Shown one piece after another: positions 8,029-19,102 of a stretch of DNA of 55,403 nucleotides. Within the stretch, counting starts at the first letter, position 1. Each line of letters begins with the position of its first letter. The translations under genes and the position numbers were made by a program. The stretch is from Methylophaga sp. (GTDB lineage Bacteria; Pseudomonadota; Gammaproteobacteria; Nitrosococcales; Methylophagaceae): contig JASBUF010000079.1 of assembly GCA_030148085.1 (NCBI GenBank), positions 1 through 55,403 on the forward strand. Direction: 5' to 3'. The notes beneath the pieces were generated by a model that was not told the DNA's origin, made no database searches, and was given only the letters and a program-made list of their open reading frames with translations.

Positions 8029-11000
8029 CAGATATCTCCGTCATAAGACAGGGCTGGCCCCAACCAGCGTTCGGCCGTGACCATATCCCAGCCTTTACGC
8101 TGCGCATAGTCTTCGACCTGATCCTGATCAATTTTGCCGAGGCCAAAGTAACGCGAGTCGGGATGTGCAAAGTAGAAACCACTGACCGCGGCGGTTGGTA
8201 GCATCGCAAAGGATTCGGTAATGGTCATACCGGCATGGGTTTCAGGATCAATCAGCTCCCACAGCAGCCCTTTTTCAGTGTGATCGGGACAGGCCGGATA
8301 GCCAGGTGCTGGGCGGATCCCCTGATATTTTTCATCAATCAGCGCTTCGTTATCAAGGCTCTCATCGCTGGCATAGCCCCAGAACTCCTTACGCACCCGT
8401 TCATGCATACGCTCGGCAAAGGCTTCCGCCAGACGATCGGCCAAGGCTTTCAGCATGATGCTGTGGTAGTCGTCGTGATCTTGTTCAAAGCGCTCAACAT
8501 GTTCATCAATACCGATACCCGCCGTGACCGCAAAGGCACCGATATAGTCATTGACGCCAGTACCTTTAGGCGCCACAAAATCCGCCAATGCCGCATTGGG
8601 ACGACCTGGCGGACGCTCTGTTTGCTGACGCAGGCTGTGCAAAGTCATCAGCAGTTCAGTGCGCGCATCATCTTTGTAAACTTCAATATCGTCGTCATTG
8701 ACGCTGTTGGCTGGGAAAAGACCAATCACCGCTTTCGCCTTCAGCCACTTTTCATCAACGATTTGCTTGAGCATCTTTTGCGCATCATGGAACAAATGCG
8801 TGGCGTGTTCGCCGACGATCTCGTCTTCCAGAATGCGCGGAAATTTACCCGCCAGTTCCCATGACTGGAAGAACGGCGTCCAATCGATACGATCGACCAG
8901 TTCGTCCAGTGGATAGTCATCAAACACTTCCAGACCCAGCTTGGCCGGTTTGGTCGGCTGATAAGCCTGCCAATCAATCTTGGTTTTATTAGCGCGAGCT
9001 TCAGCAATCGGCAACTGACGACGTGAGCTCTTACGACCGCCATGACGCGCGCGTTTTTCTTCGTAATCCTGTTTAACTTCGGCAACAAAGCCATCACGTG
9101 AATCTTTGCTGACCAGCTTCTGTGCCACACCCACCGCACGTGAGGCATCTTTCACATAGATCGTGCAACCATCGTAATTCGGTTCAATTTTGACGGCGGT
9201 ATGGATCAATGAGGTGGTCGCGCCGCCAATCATCAATGGAATTTCAAAACCGAGACGCTTCATTTCCTTGGCGACATGCACCATTTCATCAAGCGACGGC
9301 GTGATCAGGCCGGACAGGCCGATGATATCGACATTTTCTTTGCGGGCGGTGTCGAGAATGGTCTGTGCCGGTACCATCACGCCCAGATCGATGACTTCGA
9401 AGTTATTACACTGCAAGACAACACCGACGATGTTTTTGCCAATGTCATGTACATCGCCTTTGACCGTAGCCATCAGGATCTTGCCATTGTTCTTAGTGGT
9501 ATCTCCCTCTTCCTTCGCCGCTTCAATAAACGGCATCAGATAAGCCACGGCTTTTTTCATCACGCGGGCAGATTTAACCACCTGCGGCAGGAACATCTTA
9601 CCCTCGCCGAACAGGTCACCGACGACATTCATGCCGTCCATCAATGGACCTTCGATCACTTCCAGCGGTTTTGCAAATCTCTGTCTGGCTTCTTCGGTAT
9701 CGTCTTCAACGTAGTCCGCAATACCTTTAACTAGTGCATGTTCCAACCTCTTGGCCACCGGCAACTCGCGCCAGGCCAGATCTTCCTGTTTGGTAGGGCC
9801 AGAGCCGCCTTCACCTTTGTATTTTTCGGCAATCTCCAGCAGTCGGTCAGTCGCATCGTCACGGCGGTTCTGAATCACGTCTTCTACGCGCTCACGCAGC
9901 TCTTCCGGCAGATCGTCATAAATCGCCAGCTGACCTGCATTGACGATACCCATGTCCATGCCCGCCTTGATAGCGTGATAGAGGAATACGGCATGGATTG
10001 CTTCTCGCACCGGATTATTACCACGGAAAGAGAACGACACGTTGGACACACCACCGCTGATCATCGCGTGCGGCAGGCTTTGTTTGATATCACGGGTGGC
10101 TTCAATAAAGTCCATCGCGTAATTATTATGCTCTTCAATACCGGTCGCGACCGCGAAGATATTCGGGTCGAAAATGATATCTTCCGGTGGGAAGTGGACT
10201 TTTTCCGTCAGCACTTCGTAGCTACGGGTACAGATTTCACGCTTACGCTCACGGGTGTCAGCCTGGCCCACTTCATCAAACGCCATCACAATCACGGCGG
10301 CACCGTAACGTCGCACCAGCTTGGCCTGCTCGATAAACTTCTCTTCGCCTTCTTTCAAGCTGATCGAGTTAACGATGCCCTTACCCTGAATGCATTTCAG
10401 ACCGGCCTCGATGACTTCCCATTTGGAAGAGTCGATCATCACCGGCACACGGCTGATATCCGGTTCCGCTGCCAACAGATTAAGGAAGGTCACCATCGCC
10501 TCTTGCGAGTCGAGCATGCCCTCGTCCATATTGATATCGATGATCTGCGCGCCGTTTTCGACCTGCTGCCGCGCGACTTCCAGCGCCGTGTCGTAGTCGC
10601 CCTCTTTGATCAGCTTGGCAAATCGAGCAGAACCGGTGACATTGGTACGTTCACCAACATTCACAAACAGACTGTCTTCGGTGATATTCAGGGGTTCCAG
10701 ACCACTCAGTCGGCAGTGGTGCAGGTTTTCTTTTGGTTTACGCGGCTTGATATCGGCTACCGCTTCGGCAATCGCCTTAATATGTGCAGGCGTCGTACCA
10801 CAGCAACCGCCAACAATATTCAAAAAGCCGGACTCAGCCCACTCCTTGATATGCACCGCCATGGTTTCCGGCGATTCATCGTATTCACCGAATTCATTCG
10901 GCAGGCCCGCATTAGGGTGTGCACTGACGAAGGTGGTGGTGACATTGGACAGCTCTTCGACGTATTGACGCAGTTGTTCTGCACCCAACGCACAGTTCAG

Positions 11001-11729
11001 ACCAATACTGATCGGTTGAATATGTGACAGCGAGTTCCAGAAGGCTTCAGCGGTTTGACCCGACAGGGTACGACCACTGGCGTCAGTAATGGTACCGGAG
11101 ATCATCACCGGCAGATGAATAGCATGGTCCTCGCAGAATTTATCGATAGCAAACAAGGCCGCCTTGGCATTCAACGTATCGAATACCGTTTCGACCATAA
11201 GCAGATCGGCGCCACCATCAACCAGACCACGGATAGCTTCCGTATAAGACACCACCAGCTCATCAAAGGTGACGTTACGAAAGCCCGGGTTATTGACGTC
11301 AGGCGAGATACTCGCGGTGCGGTTGGTAGGGCCCAACACGCCGGTCACAAAACGCGGTTTATCCGGATTTTTAGCGGTAAATTCAGCGGCGACTTCTTTG
11401 GCGAGTGCTGCCGATACCTTATTCAGCTCATAGACCAGATCTTCCATCTGGTAATCTGCCATCGCAATCGAAGTACCGTTAAAAGTATTGGTTTCGACAA
11501 TATCAGCACCGGCTTCGAAATAGGCGCGGTGGATATCGCGGATAATGCCGGGCTGGGTCAGCGATAACAGATCATTATTGCCTTTGACATCACAGGGGTG
11601 ATTTTCAAAGCGCTCACCACGAAAGTCCTTTTCTTCCAGCTTATAGCTTTGAATTAAGGTCCCCATCCCGCCATCCAGGATCAGGATTTTTTCATCAAGC
11701 AGGGTACGGAGCTGGTGATAGACGGTCAT
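8028..11729 (-). CDS. metH: Cobalamin-dependent methionine synthase MetH
   Basis: 1233 residues, full length. Transfers a methyl group from 5-methyltetrahydrofolate to homocysteine through cobalamin. Four modules can be read in order: the homocysteine methyltransferase barrel (about 1-330) with zinc ligands in GLNCALG and GGCCGTTP; the folate-binding pterin domain (about 355-620); the cobalamin cap and binding domain (about 650-895) with the DVHDIGKN motif that supplies the histidine ligand; and the C-terminal AdoMet activation domain (about 900-1233). No cobalamin riboswitch is recognisable in the 115 bases upstream. Long antisense frames across this gene are shadows. Confidence 0.97.
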   Translation of the reverse strand: MTVYHQLRTLLDEKILILDGGMGTLIQSYKLEEKDFRGERFENHPCDVKGNNDLLSLTQPGIIRDIHRAYFEAGADIVETNTFNGTSIAMADYQMEDLVYELNKVSAALAKEVAAEFTAKNPDKPRFVTGVLGPTNRTASISPDVNNPGFRNVTFDELVVSYTEAIRGLVDGGADLLMVETVFDTLNAKAALFAIDKFCEDHAIHLPVMISGTITDASGRTLSGQTAEAFWNSLSHIQPISIGLNCALGAEQLRQYVEELSNVTTTFVSAHPNAGLPNEFGEYDESPETMAVHIKEWAESGFLNIVGGCCGTTPAHIKAIAEAVADIKPRKPKENLHHCRLSGLEPLNITEDSLFVNVGERTNVTGSARFAKLIKEGDYDTALEVARQQVENGAQIIDINMDEGMLDSQEAMVTFLNLLAAEPDISRVPVMIDSSKWEVIEAGLKCIQGKGIVNSISLKEGEEKFIEQAKLVRRYGAAVIVMAFDEVGQADTRERKREICTRSYEVLTEKVHFPPEDIIFDPNIFAVATGIEEHNNYAMDFIEATRDIKQSLPHAMISGGVSNVSFSFRGNNPVREAIHAVFLYHAIKAGMDMGIVNAGQLAIYDDLPEELRERVEDVIQNRRDDATDRLLEIAEKYKGEGGSGPTKQEDLAWRELPVAKRLEHALVKGIADYVEDDTEEARQRFAKPLEVIEGPLMDGMNVVGDLFGEGKMFLPQVVKSARVMKKAVAYLMPFIEAAKEEGDTTKNNGKILMATVKGDVHDIGKNIVGVVLQCNNFEVIDLGVMVPAQTILDTARKENVDIIGLSGLITPSLDEMVHVAKEMKRLGFEIPLMIGGATTSLIHTAVKIEPNYDGCTIYVKDASRAVGVAQKLVSKDSRDGFVAEVKQDYEEKRARHGGRKSSRRQLPIAEARANKTKIDWQAYQPTKPAKLGLEVFDDYPLDELVDRIDWTPFFQSWELAGKFPRILEDEIVGEHATHLFHDAQKMLKQIVDEKWLKAKAVIGLFPANSVNDDDIEVYKDDARTELLMTLHSLRQQTERPPGRPNAALADFVAPKGTGVNDYIGAFAVTAGIGIDEHVERFEQDHDDYHSIMLKALADRLAEAFAERMHERVRKEFWGYASDESLDNEALIDEKYQGIRPAPGYPACPDHTEKGLLWELIDPETHAGMTITESFAMLPTAAVSGFYFAHPDSRYFGLGKIDQDQVEDYAQRKGWDMVTAERWLGPALSYDGDI

Positions 11730-11844
11730 GAATTCGGCAAACCAATTTAGAGTCGGAAAAACAGCGAATTATAACAGATAAAATGAAGACAACTGCCGCG
11801 CACTGCCCTGTCAAACCAAAGCGGATTTCACTCCAGTCGAATGC

Positions 11845-13950
11845 TCAGACCTTGAACAAGGACAGTCTGCTCTGTAGTGTGCCCGCAGCCTCATCCAGCT
11901 TGTTGCCAACCAGCCTCAGTTGCTGCGCCCCTTTTGATGTCTGCTGTACCAGTTCAAAGACCTGTGTCAGGTTATGGCTGACATCCTCACACACCGCGCT
12001 TTGTTCTTCGGTGGCGGAAGCAATCTCCATCGTCATTTCCGTGACTTCTTCAATGGCCTGACTGATATCATCCAATTCCACTTCTGCCTGTTGAGCCAGC
12101 GCCACGGTCTCCACCACATCCTGACTACTCAGCTGCATGGCCTTCAAGACTTCCTGATTAGCTTGTTGCAAGCTATCGAGCTTGTCGTGAATCGCAACAG
12201 TAGCCTGCCGTGTTTGGCTCACTAACGCTCTTATTTCCTCAGCCATACCGGCAAAACCGCTCTCTCTGCTCCCGCTAAGTTCCGCTTGCTTCTCAGCATT
12301 CATCGCAAGCGTATCGGCCTGCTGCGTAATGCTTTCGATAACGGAAAGTGTCTCGGCGATACTCTGGCTATTTTTTCCGAGTTCGAGCAAAGCAGCTTCT
12401 GATTGTTCAACCGAGTTCCGGACACTGTTGATGGAAGCCACCTTCTTCTGAGCCAGTCCGGCCCCGGCTGCTGCTGCGTCATTGACCAGTTGGACCAGTT
12501 GTGATGTCCGTTCGGCATTGACGGCTATTTGCTGGGCCGATGCCGCCATCTCCGTCACGGCGGCGACCATGTCCTCAATCAGGCTTTCCTGATTCAGCAT
12601 CTGCATGCTGGTTTCTACACTGATCTGACGCCCTTCGGCTGACAGCGAGCTGACTTCGCCCGCTACCGGTAACAACTGCTTAACCAGATTACGTAAGTTT
12701 TCGATAAAGGTATTAAGCAGGCCTGACAATTTGCCGGTTTCATCACGGTAGGTGATATTAAGGCGACGGGTCAGATCCCCCTCGCCTTCGGCAATCGAGG
12801 CGACTAAATCCGTCATTTCCTTCAATGGACGAATGCTCTTACGGGCAACCAGCCAGATTGTCGCCACACCGAGTACGGCCAGCACTAATCCCAACAAGGT
12901 CGTGGTGGTAATAAAGCGCTGCTGTGCCTTATCCAGAAACTGCTCCTGCACCGCGATATCTGCCATCACAATCTCTTCCGGTACTTCCAGATAAGCCACC
13001 CAGTGTTGGTTGTGGCCTGGCAGTTGAAACGGCTTGAGTACAATAAATTGCCCGTTTGCATTCAAAATCCGCGTGTTGCCGCTGGCGGCTGCCTGCCTGA
13101 GATTGTCGCTTATTGAAGGTTCCAGCGCGCTCAGGTTCTGACCGATTAAATCGGGGCGTTGGCTATGTCCGGAAATGACCCCTCTGGGACTGACCAGTAA
13201 GGTCCGACCATGACCGTCATATAGCCCGTTAGCCACCTCGCTGATAACGGACTGCAGGAAACTGGCCGAAATATCCACCCCACTGATACCGATAAAGTTA
13301 CCATCCTGCTTGATAGGAGCCACCAGACTGGTCAGCAAAACTTGCTGACCATCGACGGGGTACAGATAAGGGTCGATGACACAGCTTTTTCCGCTTTCTT
13401 TAGAGCACAGGTAATATTCACCGACCCTGACATCATTCTCATCGCGTCTGGTATCTTCTAGACCTTCCAGTAGCGCTACCGTGAAACCACGCTCATTTCT
13501 GGTGACATAAGGCATGAACCTTCCCATAGCATCACTGCCACGAGCCTGTTTCGACAGGAGATCGGCCCCATCAAGAGCATCAGGTTCAAACGCAACATAA
13601 GCCCCCAGATCATCAGTATTCTCTACCAGCGTTTGCTCCAGCATAGCGAGGGTCAATGCCCGCTTATTCTCATTGTTTCCTGCTTGAATCACCGCTTGTA
13701 TTGCGGCTGCGTTGGCGTGCACAGTTTGCATCGCAGAGACCAGCGGCATAGATAATTCAACTGAAGTATCTCTGGCCAGCACCCGCAAGTACTCTTCAAC
13801 CTGGCTCCGAGTCACATCATAGCTATGGCTTGAAAGCGATTGTTTGATCTTGTCAAATTGCCAGACTCCAACGAGAGCCGCCATCAATACAACGCTAAGC
13901 AGGCTTAGGCCAGCCCAAATGCTAAAACGCTGTTGTATGGAAAAGTGCAT
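11845..13950 (-). CDS. Methyl-accepting chemotaxis-like receptor with a divergent signalling tip
   Basis: 701 residues, the same length as the adjacent paralogue. A membrane segment at about 11-32 precedes a periplasmic Cache-type sensor (about 35-345) with a conserved pair C182/C190. A second membrane segment (about 349-369), HAMP (about 370-425) and a cytoplasmic helical hairpin to the C-terminus follow. At the hairpin tip (about 541-575) the usual consensus is lost: by alignment to Tsr, E385, R388, E391 and R394 become Q, L, S and S, while the flanks stay similar (GFA, EEIRAL). CheA/CheW coupling is therefore doubtful. There is no frameshift. A GGGAG ribosome site precedes the ATG. Confidence 0.88.
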   Translation of the reverse strand: MHFSIQQRFSIWAGLSLLSVVLMAALVGVWQFDKIKQSLSSHSYDVTRSQVEEYLRVLARDTSVELSMPLVSAMQTVHANAAAIQAVIQAGNNENKRALTLAMLEQTLVENTDDLGAYVAFEPDALDGADLLSKQARGSDAMGRFMPYVTRNERGFTVALLEGLEDTRRDENDVRVGEYYLCSKESGKSCVIDPYLYPVDGQQVLLTSLVAPIKQDGNFIGISGVDISASFLQSVISEVANGLYDGHGRTLLVSPRGVISGHSQRPDLIGQNLSALEPSISDNLRQAAASGNTRILNANGQFIVLKPFQLPGHNQHWVAYLEVPEEIVMADIAVQEQFLDKAQQRFITTTTLLGLVLAVLGVATIWLVARKSIRPLKEMTDLVASIAEGEGDLTRRLNITYRDETGKLSGLLNTFIENLRNLVKQLLPVAGEVSSLSAEGRQISVETSMQMLNQESLIEDMVAAVTEMAASAQQIAVNAERTSQLVQLVNDAAAAGAGLAQKKVASINSVRNSVEQSEAALLELGKNSQSIAETLSVIESITQQADTLAMNAEKQAELSGSRESGFAGMAEEIRALVSQTRQATVAIHDKLDSLQQANQEVLKAMQLSSQDVVETVALAQQAEVELDDISQAIEEVTEMTMEIASATEEQSAVCEDVSHNLTQVFELVQQTSKGAQQLRLVGNKLDEAAGTLQSRLSLFKV

Positions 13951-14241
13951 CGTATACTCCCAAAAAGCTTGCTATCTCATGTCACAAGAGGCTGCCGCTT
14001 GAAATAACAGGTGCGAAACTGCGACCAACCTCGTGAAGATCATGTTCATTAACACGAAGCGCTTAGATGGGAAGACCACCAAAAGGTTGCCCTTCCCATA
14101 ATCAAGTTATCGTTTATGCACAGTCACTGGCAGGCCAACATGACATCGCACAATCTCGTCTATTATGCCAGCACCACATCACTGACATTCTTTTGCCTCT
14201 ACAGAGCTATGGACTATCTCCGCCTCTTCCCCGGGCTAGCT
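13951..14241 (-). promoter_or_regulatory. Spacer between the two receptor genes with one long inverted repeat
   Basis: No gene is visible. The clearest structure is an imperfect hairpin at 14069-14097 (outer stem GGGAAG/CTTCCC, inner ACC/GGT around AAAA). It lacks a T-run on either strand, so it is not a standard terminator. It lies about 120 bases before the downstream receptor start and may be leader structure. No cyclic-di-GMP riboswitch pattern was recognised. Confidence 0.35.
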
Positions 14242-16347
14242 TTAGACCTTAAACAAGGACAGTCTGTTTTGAAGTCCACTGGCAGCCTGATCCAAATCAT
14301 TTCCGACCCGACTCAATTGCTGAGCCCCTTCAGTTGTCTGCTGAACCAGGTGGGAAATCTGAGACAGATTCTTGCTGACTTCCTCACAGACTGCACTTTG
14401 CTGCTCCGTTGCTGATGCGGTCTGTAGCGTCATTTCTGTGACCTCTTCAACAGCCTTGCTGATTTCACTTAACACCGCTTCTGCCTGCTGAGCTAGCTTC
14501 ACGGTTTCTGCTACCTGCTGCCCACTCAGTTGCATGGCCGTTGAGACTTCCAGATTCCCTTGATGCAAGGTATTGAGCTTGTTATGAATATCGATCGTCG
14601 CATCCTGGGTGCGACTTGCAAGGGCTCTTACCTCATCAGCCACAACAGCAAAGCCTCGGCCTTTTTCACCGGCACGGGCAGCCTCAATGGCGGCGTTGAG
14701 TGCCAGCAGATTGGTTTGCTCTGCTATTCCCTGAATCACTGATAAAATTTCAGCGATCCCATCGCTGTTCTTTTCCAACTCTAATAACGCCACCTCTGAT
14801 TGTCTGACAGAGTGACTGACTTTATTGATGGAAATGGCGGTTTTCTGCACTAAGCCAGCTCCCGAAGCGGCGGCATCATTCGCCTCCTGAACAAAATGTG
14901 AGGTTCGCTCAGCATTACCCGCTATTTGCTGTGCTGATGCTGCCATTTCAGTGACTGCAGAGACCATGCCTTCAATTAGTTGCTGTTGCTCGAGCATTTG
15001 CGCGCTGGTTTCTTCACTAATCCGAAGCCCTTCCGCTGACAAGGAGCTGACATGACTGCCAACGGGAAGTAATTGCAAGATAAGCGTACGTAACTTATCA
15101 ATGAAGGTATTCAGAAAACCTGACAGCTTGCCGGTTTCATCGCGGTTGGAAATGCTCAACTTACGAGTGAGATCGCCTTCGCCCTCGGCAATAGAGGCGA
15201 CCAGTTCGGTCATTTCAGTCAGTGGGCGCGTACTGTTTCGGGCTACGAACCAGACTGTCACTACCCCCAGCACGGCCAGTAAAAATCCGAGTAATGTTGT
15301 TGTTGTAATAAAACGCTTTTGCGCACTATCAAGGAACTGTTCTTGCTCTGCCACCGTTGCCATCACGATCGCTTCCGGCACCTCCAGATAAGTCACCCAG
15401 CGCTGTTTGCTTCCGGGGAGTTGGAAGGGTTGAAGAACAATAAATTGACCATTTGAGCTGAGCACCTGAGTTTCACCGCTAGATGCAGCCTCCTTGATAT
15501 TTTCATGTATCGAGACATCAAGCACCGCCAGGTTCTGACCAATCAAATCAGGATGTTTACTGTGACCGGAAATGATGCCTCTTGGACTCACCAGAAGTGT
15601 TTGTCCCTCTCCGTTATAGAGTCCATCAGCGACATCACTGATCACTGACTGCAAGAAACTAGCGGTGATATCCACACCACTGATACCCATAAACTTGCCA
15701 TTACGCATCACTGGTGCCACCAGACTGGTAAGCAAGGTCTCTTGACCATCAATCGGATATAAATAGGGATCGATCACACAACTGGTTTTGATGTCTTTGG
15801 AGCAGAGGTAATATTCGCCAGCCCTGATACCGTTATCATCACGGGTGGCATCCTCAAGCCCTTCCAGCGGCTCTACGACAAACCCTGAATCTACTCTTAC
15901 TACATAGGGTAGAAAGCGTCCCGAATCATCGCTGCCTTTTGATTGTCTGAACAGATAATCGTCACCATCAAAGGCATTGGGCTCAAACGCCACGTAGGTA
16001 CCGAGAAAATCCGGATTGTCCAGCAGGGTTTGTTCCAGCACTCCGAGCGCCAGAGCCCGCTTATCCACATCCGCCGCTGAAACAGTGATAGCCTGCATAG
16101 CAGACGCAGTTGCTTGAGCTGTCTGCAAAGCCTTTTCGAGCGGCATCGATAACGCTGCAGACGTATCATTGGCCAGCACATGAAGATATTCTTCCACCTG
16201 AGTATAGGTCACGTCGAAGCTGTGACTAGCGAGGGACTGCTTGATTTTGTCGAACTGCCAGACGCCAATAAGCGCGGTGACCAAGACTACGCTGAGCAAG
16301 CTTAAACCTGCCCAGATACTGAAGCGTTGCTGAATGGTAAAGTGCAT
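14242..16347 (-). CDS. Methyl-accepting chemotaxis receptor (Cache, HAMP, canonical tip)
   Basis: 701 residues from the chosen start. The frame is open to 16449, but the ATG at 16347 is preferred: it aligns exactly with the start of the paralogue ([13 protein letters not shown]) and has the same GGGAG ribosome site. Architecture: membrane segment about 11-32, periplasmic Cache sensor with a conserved cysteine pair, second membrane segment, HAMP and a methyl-accepting hairpin. The tip carries the canonical [19 protein letters not shown] followed by [13 protein letters not shown], so coupling to CheA/CheW is expected. It arose with the downstream gene by tandem duplication. The ligand is unknown. 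Confidence 0.92.
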   Translation of the reverse strand: MHFTIQQRFSIWAGLSLLSVVLVTALIGVWQFDKIKQSLASHSFDVTYTQVEEYLHVLANDTSAALSMPLEKALQTAQATASAMQAITVSAADVDKRALALGVLEQTLLDNPDFLGTYVAFEPNAFDGDDYLFRQSKGSDDSGRFLPYVVRVDSGFVVEPLEGLEDATRDDNGIRAGEYYLCSKDIKTSCVIDPYLYPIDGQETLLTSLVAPVMRNGKFMGISGVDITASFLQSVISDVADGLYNGEGQTLLVSPRGIISGHSKHPDLIGQNLAVLDVSIHENIKEAASSGETQVLSSNGQFIVLQPFQLPGSKQRWVTYLEVPEAIVMATVAEQEQFLDSAQKRFITTTTLLGFLLAVLGVVTVWFVARNSTRPLTEMTELVASIAEGEGDLTRKLSISNRDETGKLSGFLNTFIDKLRTLILQLLPVGSHVSSLSAEGLRISEETSAQMLEQQQLIEGMVSAVTEMAASAQQIAGNAERTSHFVQEANDAAASGAGLVQKTAISINKVSHSVRQSEVALLELEKNSDGIAEILSVIQGIAEQTNLLALNAAIEAARAGEKGRGFAVVADEVRALASRTQDATIDIHNKLNTLHQGNLEVSTAMQLSGQQVAETVKLAQQAEAVLSEISKAVEEVTEMTLQTASATEQQSAVCEEVSKNLSQISHLVQQTTEGAQQLSRVGNDLDQAASGLQNRLSLFKV

Positions 16348-16630
16348 CCTTAACTCCCAAGAGGCTTGTAATCCTATCCTCACCCACTGACGCTGATAGT
16401 CAGAAACAGGTGAAACACCAGATGCTAAACATGCCCAGACCGCCCCCACGACCCATCATTGTTTAGCTGTACCCCTTGTCCGCTGGCGGATGCTGATGAA
16501 GCTGTAATGAATGCATTAGCCATGCGGGATATCACTTTAGATTGTGACAGTGCGCCAATCTGCCACACTTTGTTTTGTAGCGCAATCAAGATTTTTTTGA
16601 AAAAAACTGCCTTGGTGTGACACAAACAAC
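16348..16630 (-). promoter_or_regulatory. Upstream region of the receptor pair with a candidate sigma-28-like promoter
   Basis: At 16513-16539 the minus strand reads TAAAGTGA, 11 bases, GCTAATGC. The flagellar sigma factor FliA consensus is TAAAGTTT-N11-GCCGATAA. The -35 matches 6 of 8 with correct spacing; the -10 matches only 4 of 8. Motility receptors are often FliA-dependent, so this is plausible but weak. A small GC-rich hairpin (TCCGC/GCGGA) lies at about 16480-16491. Confidence 0.3.
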
Positions 16631-18340
16631 TCAATAAAGGCGCATACCGACTTTTTTAATGTCGTCGCCCTCGACTTCCTTTACCACCCAGTGAATCCCA
16701 TGCCAGTCAACATCATCACCTACCACCGGATGGCCGCCTACACGACGGGCAATAAACTCCCCCAAAGTCAGGTGTTGCTGACGACCACTCACCGTCAGAC
16801 CATAGGCTTTGGCTACCTCTTCCAGTGGCGCATCGCCGTTCAGCACAAACGCACCGAAAAACGCCTGCTGCGCTTTTGCCAGCTTGGTTTCGCCGCTGAA
16901 GATTTGATTGAGCTGCTCCAGATCTTCTTCGCGGCTTATCACGCACAATACATCACCAATCTTGAGCCGGGTATTACCCTTTGGGTGTAGCATGACTCGT
17001 CCGCGGAACAGACCTGAAATCAGCGCACCGGAAGGAAATTGCAGCAATTGGATGGGTTGATCATCCAGGCTCGGGTTTTCCACCGTGTAAACAAATATCT
17101 CGTAGTCTTGCTCTGGCAGAATACCCAAAGCCCCACGTTGTCTCGGACTGACACCCACAGGAACCTGGATCTGCATCAGCCGGGCCATCGGTGACAGGGT
17201 ACCGCCCTGTATCAGCAGGGACAGCAACACCACAGCAAAGGCAACGTTGAAATACAGCGTCGCATTTTCGACACCACCAATAACCGGGAAGATCGCCAAT
17301 ACAATTGGCACCGCACCACGCAAGCCCACCCACGATATAAACCCAAGCTCGCGTTTACGGAATTTGAAAAATGGTCTCAACGTAATCAATACGGCCAATG
17401 GTCTTGCTACAAAAATTAACGCCAGTGCAATAAGGAGAGATGGCAAGGCATAATGCAGTACTTGATGTGGCGTCACCAGCAAGCCCAAGACCAGGAACAG
17501 TCCAATCTGACTGAGCCAGGCAAGCCCATCATGAACTGGCAAAATATGCTGCAAATGTCGGCCTGGCTGGTTACCGATGAGCAGACCGCAGAGGTAAATC
17601 GCCAGAAATCCACTGCCGCCAATGACACTAGCCAGACCAAAGGTGGAAAAGCCCATCGCCAGGGCCAGTAAGGAATACAAGGCAGGTGCCAGTTCAACCT
17701 TGTTCAGCAGTTTGCTCGTCAGCCAGCCACCACCCAGCCCGACCGCAATGCCCAGACCAAATTGCTGCACAAAGAAGATGACTGAATCCCACGGCGTCTG
17801 AAACTCACCGACCAATAGTTCAATCAACATCAGAGTCAAGAAAATCGCCATCGGATCATTGGTTCCGGACTCAATTTCCAGAGTCGCACCAACCCGTTCG
17901 TTGATATTGATGCCCTGCCCGCGCAGCATGGAAAAGACCGCCGCGGCATCTGTCGACCCTACAATCGCGCCAATCAGCAGGCCTTCGAGCAGGCTTAATT
18001 CAAAAATCCAGGTGGCGATCAGTCCCACAATACCACTGGTGACAAAGACACCCAGAGTTGCTAGCGACAAGGCCGGTTTAAAGCCAACGCGAAAAGTTTT
18101 TAGACGTGTTCTCAGGCCGCCATCGAGCAGAATCATCGCCAAAGCCAAATGACCGATAATGAAAGCCTGCGAGTAGTTATCAAACTGAATACCGAGCAGT
18201 CCATCTTCACCGGCCAACATGCCAAGGACGAGGAAAATAATCAGTATCGGTAAGCCAAATAGCGACGATAAGCGGCTGGCCAGAATACTTAAAGCGATCA
18301 GAAAACCGCTAAGCAGAAATAAGGTATTTATAGAATCCAT
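16631..18340 (-). CDS. cvrA: K+/H+ antiporter CvrA (NhaP2 type)
   Basis: 569 residues, close to the E. coli CvrA length of 578. The N-terminal 400 residues form a multi-spanning cation:proton antiporter domain of the CPA1 family with many hydrophobic segments. A cytoplasmic TrkA_C-like domain (about 405-490) and a C-terminal CorC_HlyC-type domain (about 495-569) follow, the arrangement diagnostic of CvrA/NhaP2. The family exchanges K+ (and Na+) for H+ across the inner membrane and helps volume and pH control. It lies upstream of, and in the same direction as, the receptor genes, 283 bases away. Confidence 0.9.
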   Translation of the reverse strand: MDSINTLFLLSGFLIALSILASRLSSLFGLPILIIFLVLGMLAGEDGLLGIQFDNYSQAFIIGHLALAMILLDGGLRTRLKTFRVGFKPALSLATLGVFVTSGIVGLIATWIFELSLLEGLLIGAIVGSTDAAAVFSMLRGQGININERVGATLEIESGTNDPMAIFLTLMLIELLVGEFQTPWDSVIFFVQQFGLGIAVGLGGGWLTSKLLNKVELAPALYSLLALAMGFSTFGLASVIGGSGFLAIYLCGLLIGNQPGRHLQHILPVHDGLAWLSQIGLFLVLGLLVTPHQVLHYALPSLLIALALIFVARPLAVLITLRPFFKFRKRELGFISWVGLRGAVPIVLAIFPVIGGVENATLYFNVAFAVVLLSLLIQGGTLSPMARLMQIQVPVGVSPRQRGALGILPEQDYEIFVYTVENPSLDDQPIQLLQFPSGALISGLFRGRVMLHPKGNTRLKIGDVLCVISREEDLEQLNQIFSGETKLAKAQQAFFGAFVLNGDAPLEEVAKAYGLTVSGRQQHLTLGEFIARRVGGHPVVGDDVDWHGIHWVVKEVEGDDIKKVGMRLY

Positions 18341-18391
18341 TGTTCTTTCTTCTGGCGTTTCCAGACGTTCACTGCGTCGGCTGAACGATGA

Positions 18392-18874
18392 TTAATAGGC
18401 GGGGTCTATCGATGTTGAGCCAAAGCCGAATTCACCTTCCTCTTCCAGCGTAATAAAGGGCAGTAAGCGACCAACGTCAAACTTGGCGGTAAAACGGTAA
18501 TGCAGGCTGTCCTGTTTGCCCGACAACAACTGGCTAATCAGACGGGCACTGCCCAACAGATCCGGGCTGGCACTCACAGTAAATTCTGCAGAACCATAAG
18601 CAGGCACTTCCGGTAAATCGGGTTCAGCGCCACTCAAGATTCGTTGGTCATCGATCTCGACGGAATAACTCATACCGTATATCGGTAGCGCTACCCGGTT
18701 TGGGTTCACAACCCGCAGGCCAATCAGGAATGTGAGCGAGGCTGCCTGAGACTGAGGAGCCAGGCTGAATGACGTGATGGAGACCTGCGGTTTTTCATAG
18801 CTATCCATCAGGCTGGCACAGCCTGTGAGTACTAAGAAGAAGGTGAAAAACGCTGCTTTTAAATACTGTTGCAT
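18392..18874 (-). CDS. LEA type 2 family lipoprotein
   Basis: 160 residues. The N-terminus is a lipoprotein signal with lipobox LTGC (acylated Cys19); Ala at +2 predicts outer-membrane sorting by Lol. The mature part is a single beta-rich domain of the LEA14/WHy type (about 30-150), with the pattern FLIGLRVVNPNRVALPIYGM typical of these proteins. Family members occur in plants and bacteria and are linked to desiccation or stress responses, but the molecular role in bacteria is not established. A GAGG ribosome site precedes the ATG. It is 51 bases from cvrA in the same direction. Confidence 0.82.
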   Translation of the reverse strand: MQQYLKAAFFTFFLVLTGCASLMDSYEKPQVSITSFSLAPQSQAASLTFLIGLRVVNPNRVALPIYGMSYSVEIDDQRILSGAEPDLPEVPAYGSAEFTVSASPDLLGSARLISQLLSGKQDSLHYRFTAKFDVGRLLPFITLEEEGEFGFGSTSIDPAY

Positions 18875-18887
18875 GCTAAAGCCTCAA

Positions 18888-18925
18888 GTTCAGAATAACT
18901 CCAGTTTAAAGGAGCTGTTCTGAAC
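18888..18925 (-). repeat. Long hairpin just before the LEA lipoprotein start
   Basis: GTTCAGAA at 18888-18895 pairs with TTCTGAAC at 18918-18925, and CTCC with GGAG inside, leaving an AT-rich loop. No T-run follows on the minus strand. It lies 14 bases upstream of the start codon, so it would sit in the 5' leader and could influence translation or act as a weak terminator. Confidence 0.5.
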
Positions 18926-19025
18926 TGTCGCTGAAGCTTTTCAGAAAATTACATATTGACGGCTTTAGCTGACGCTAATTGCTGAACCAGCCAGTCAGAG
19001 CTACTTACTTGAGATGGTTAGGGCG

Positions 19026-19063
19026 AAAAAAGCGCTGCACTTTCCATGCGGAAAATACAGCGC
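19026..19063 (-). terminator. Rho-independent terminator of the His-rich gene
   Basis: On the minus strand a hairpin with outer stem GCGCTG/CAGCGC and inner stem TTTCC/GGAAA is followed directly by six T. It lies 40 bases downstream of the small exported protein gene and separates it from the lipoprotein gene. Confidence 0.8.
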
Positions 19064-19102
19064 CCAGTTTAAATCAGGATAAGTAAGAGATTGTTAAACG
19101 AG

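Noticed and set aside
8235-8864. Plus-strand frame of 209 codons opposite metH
   Set aside because: Shadow of the activation domain of metH; no ribosome site or recognisable family.
9738-11027. Long plus-strand frame of 429 codons opposite metH
   Set aside because: It is antisense to a strongly conserved metH coding region, has no domain and reflects codon bias on the other strand.
11730-11844. Possible cobalamin riboswitch before metH
   Set aside because: The gap is only about 115 bases and no B12-box-like GCCACTG motif or long structured region is seen.
13951-14241. Possible cyclic-di-GMP (GEMM) riboswitch before the receptor gene
   Set aside because: The hairpin at 14069-14097 lacks the conserved GEMM core and tetraloop receptor; only a simple inverted repeat is supported.
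11845-16347. Tandem receptor genes considered as a mobile or prophage segment
   Set aside because: No integrase, transposase, tRNA target or flanking repeat is present; simple tandem duplication explains them.
16348-16449. N-terminal extension of the second chemoreceptor
   Set aside because: The paralogue starts at the equivalent internal ATG with the same ribosome site; the extension precedes the first membrane helix and looks random.
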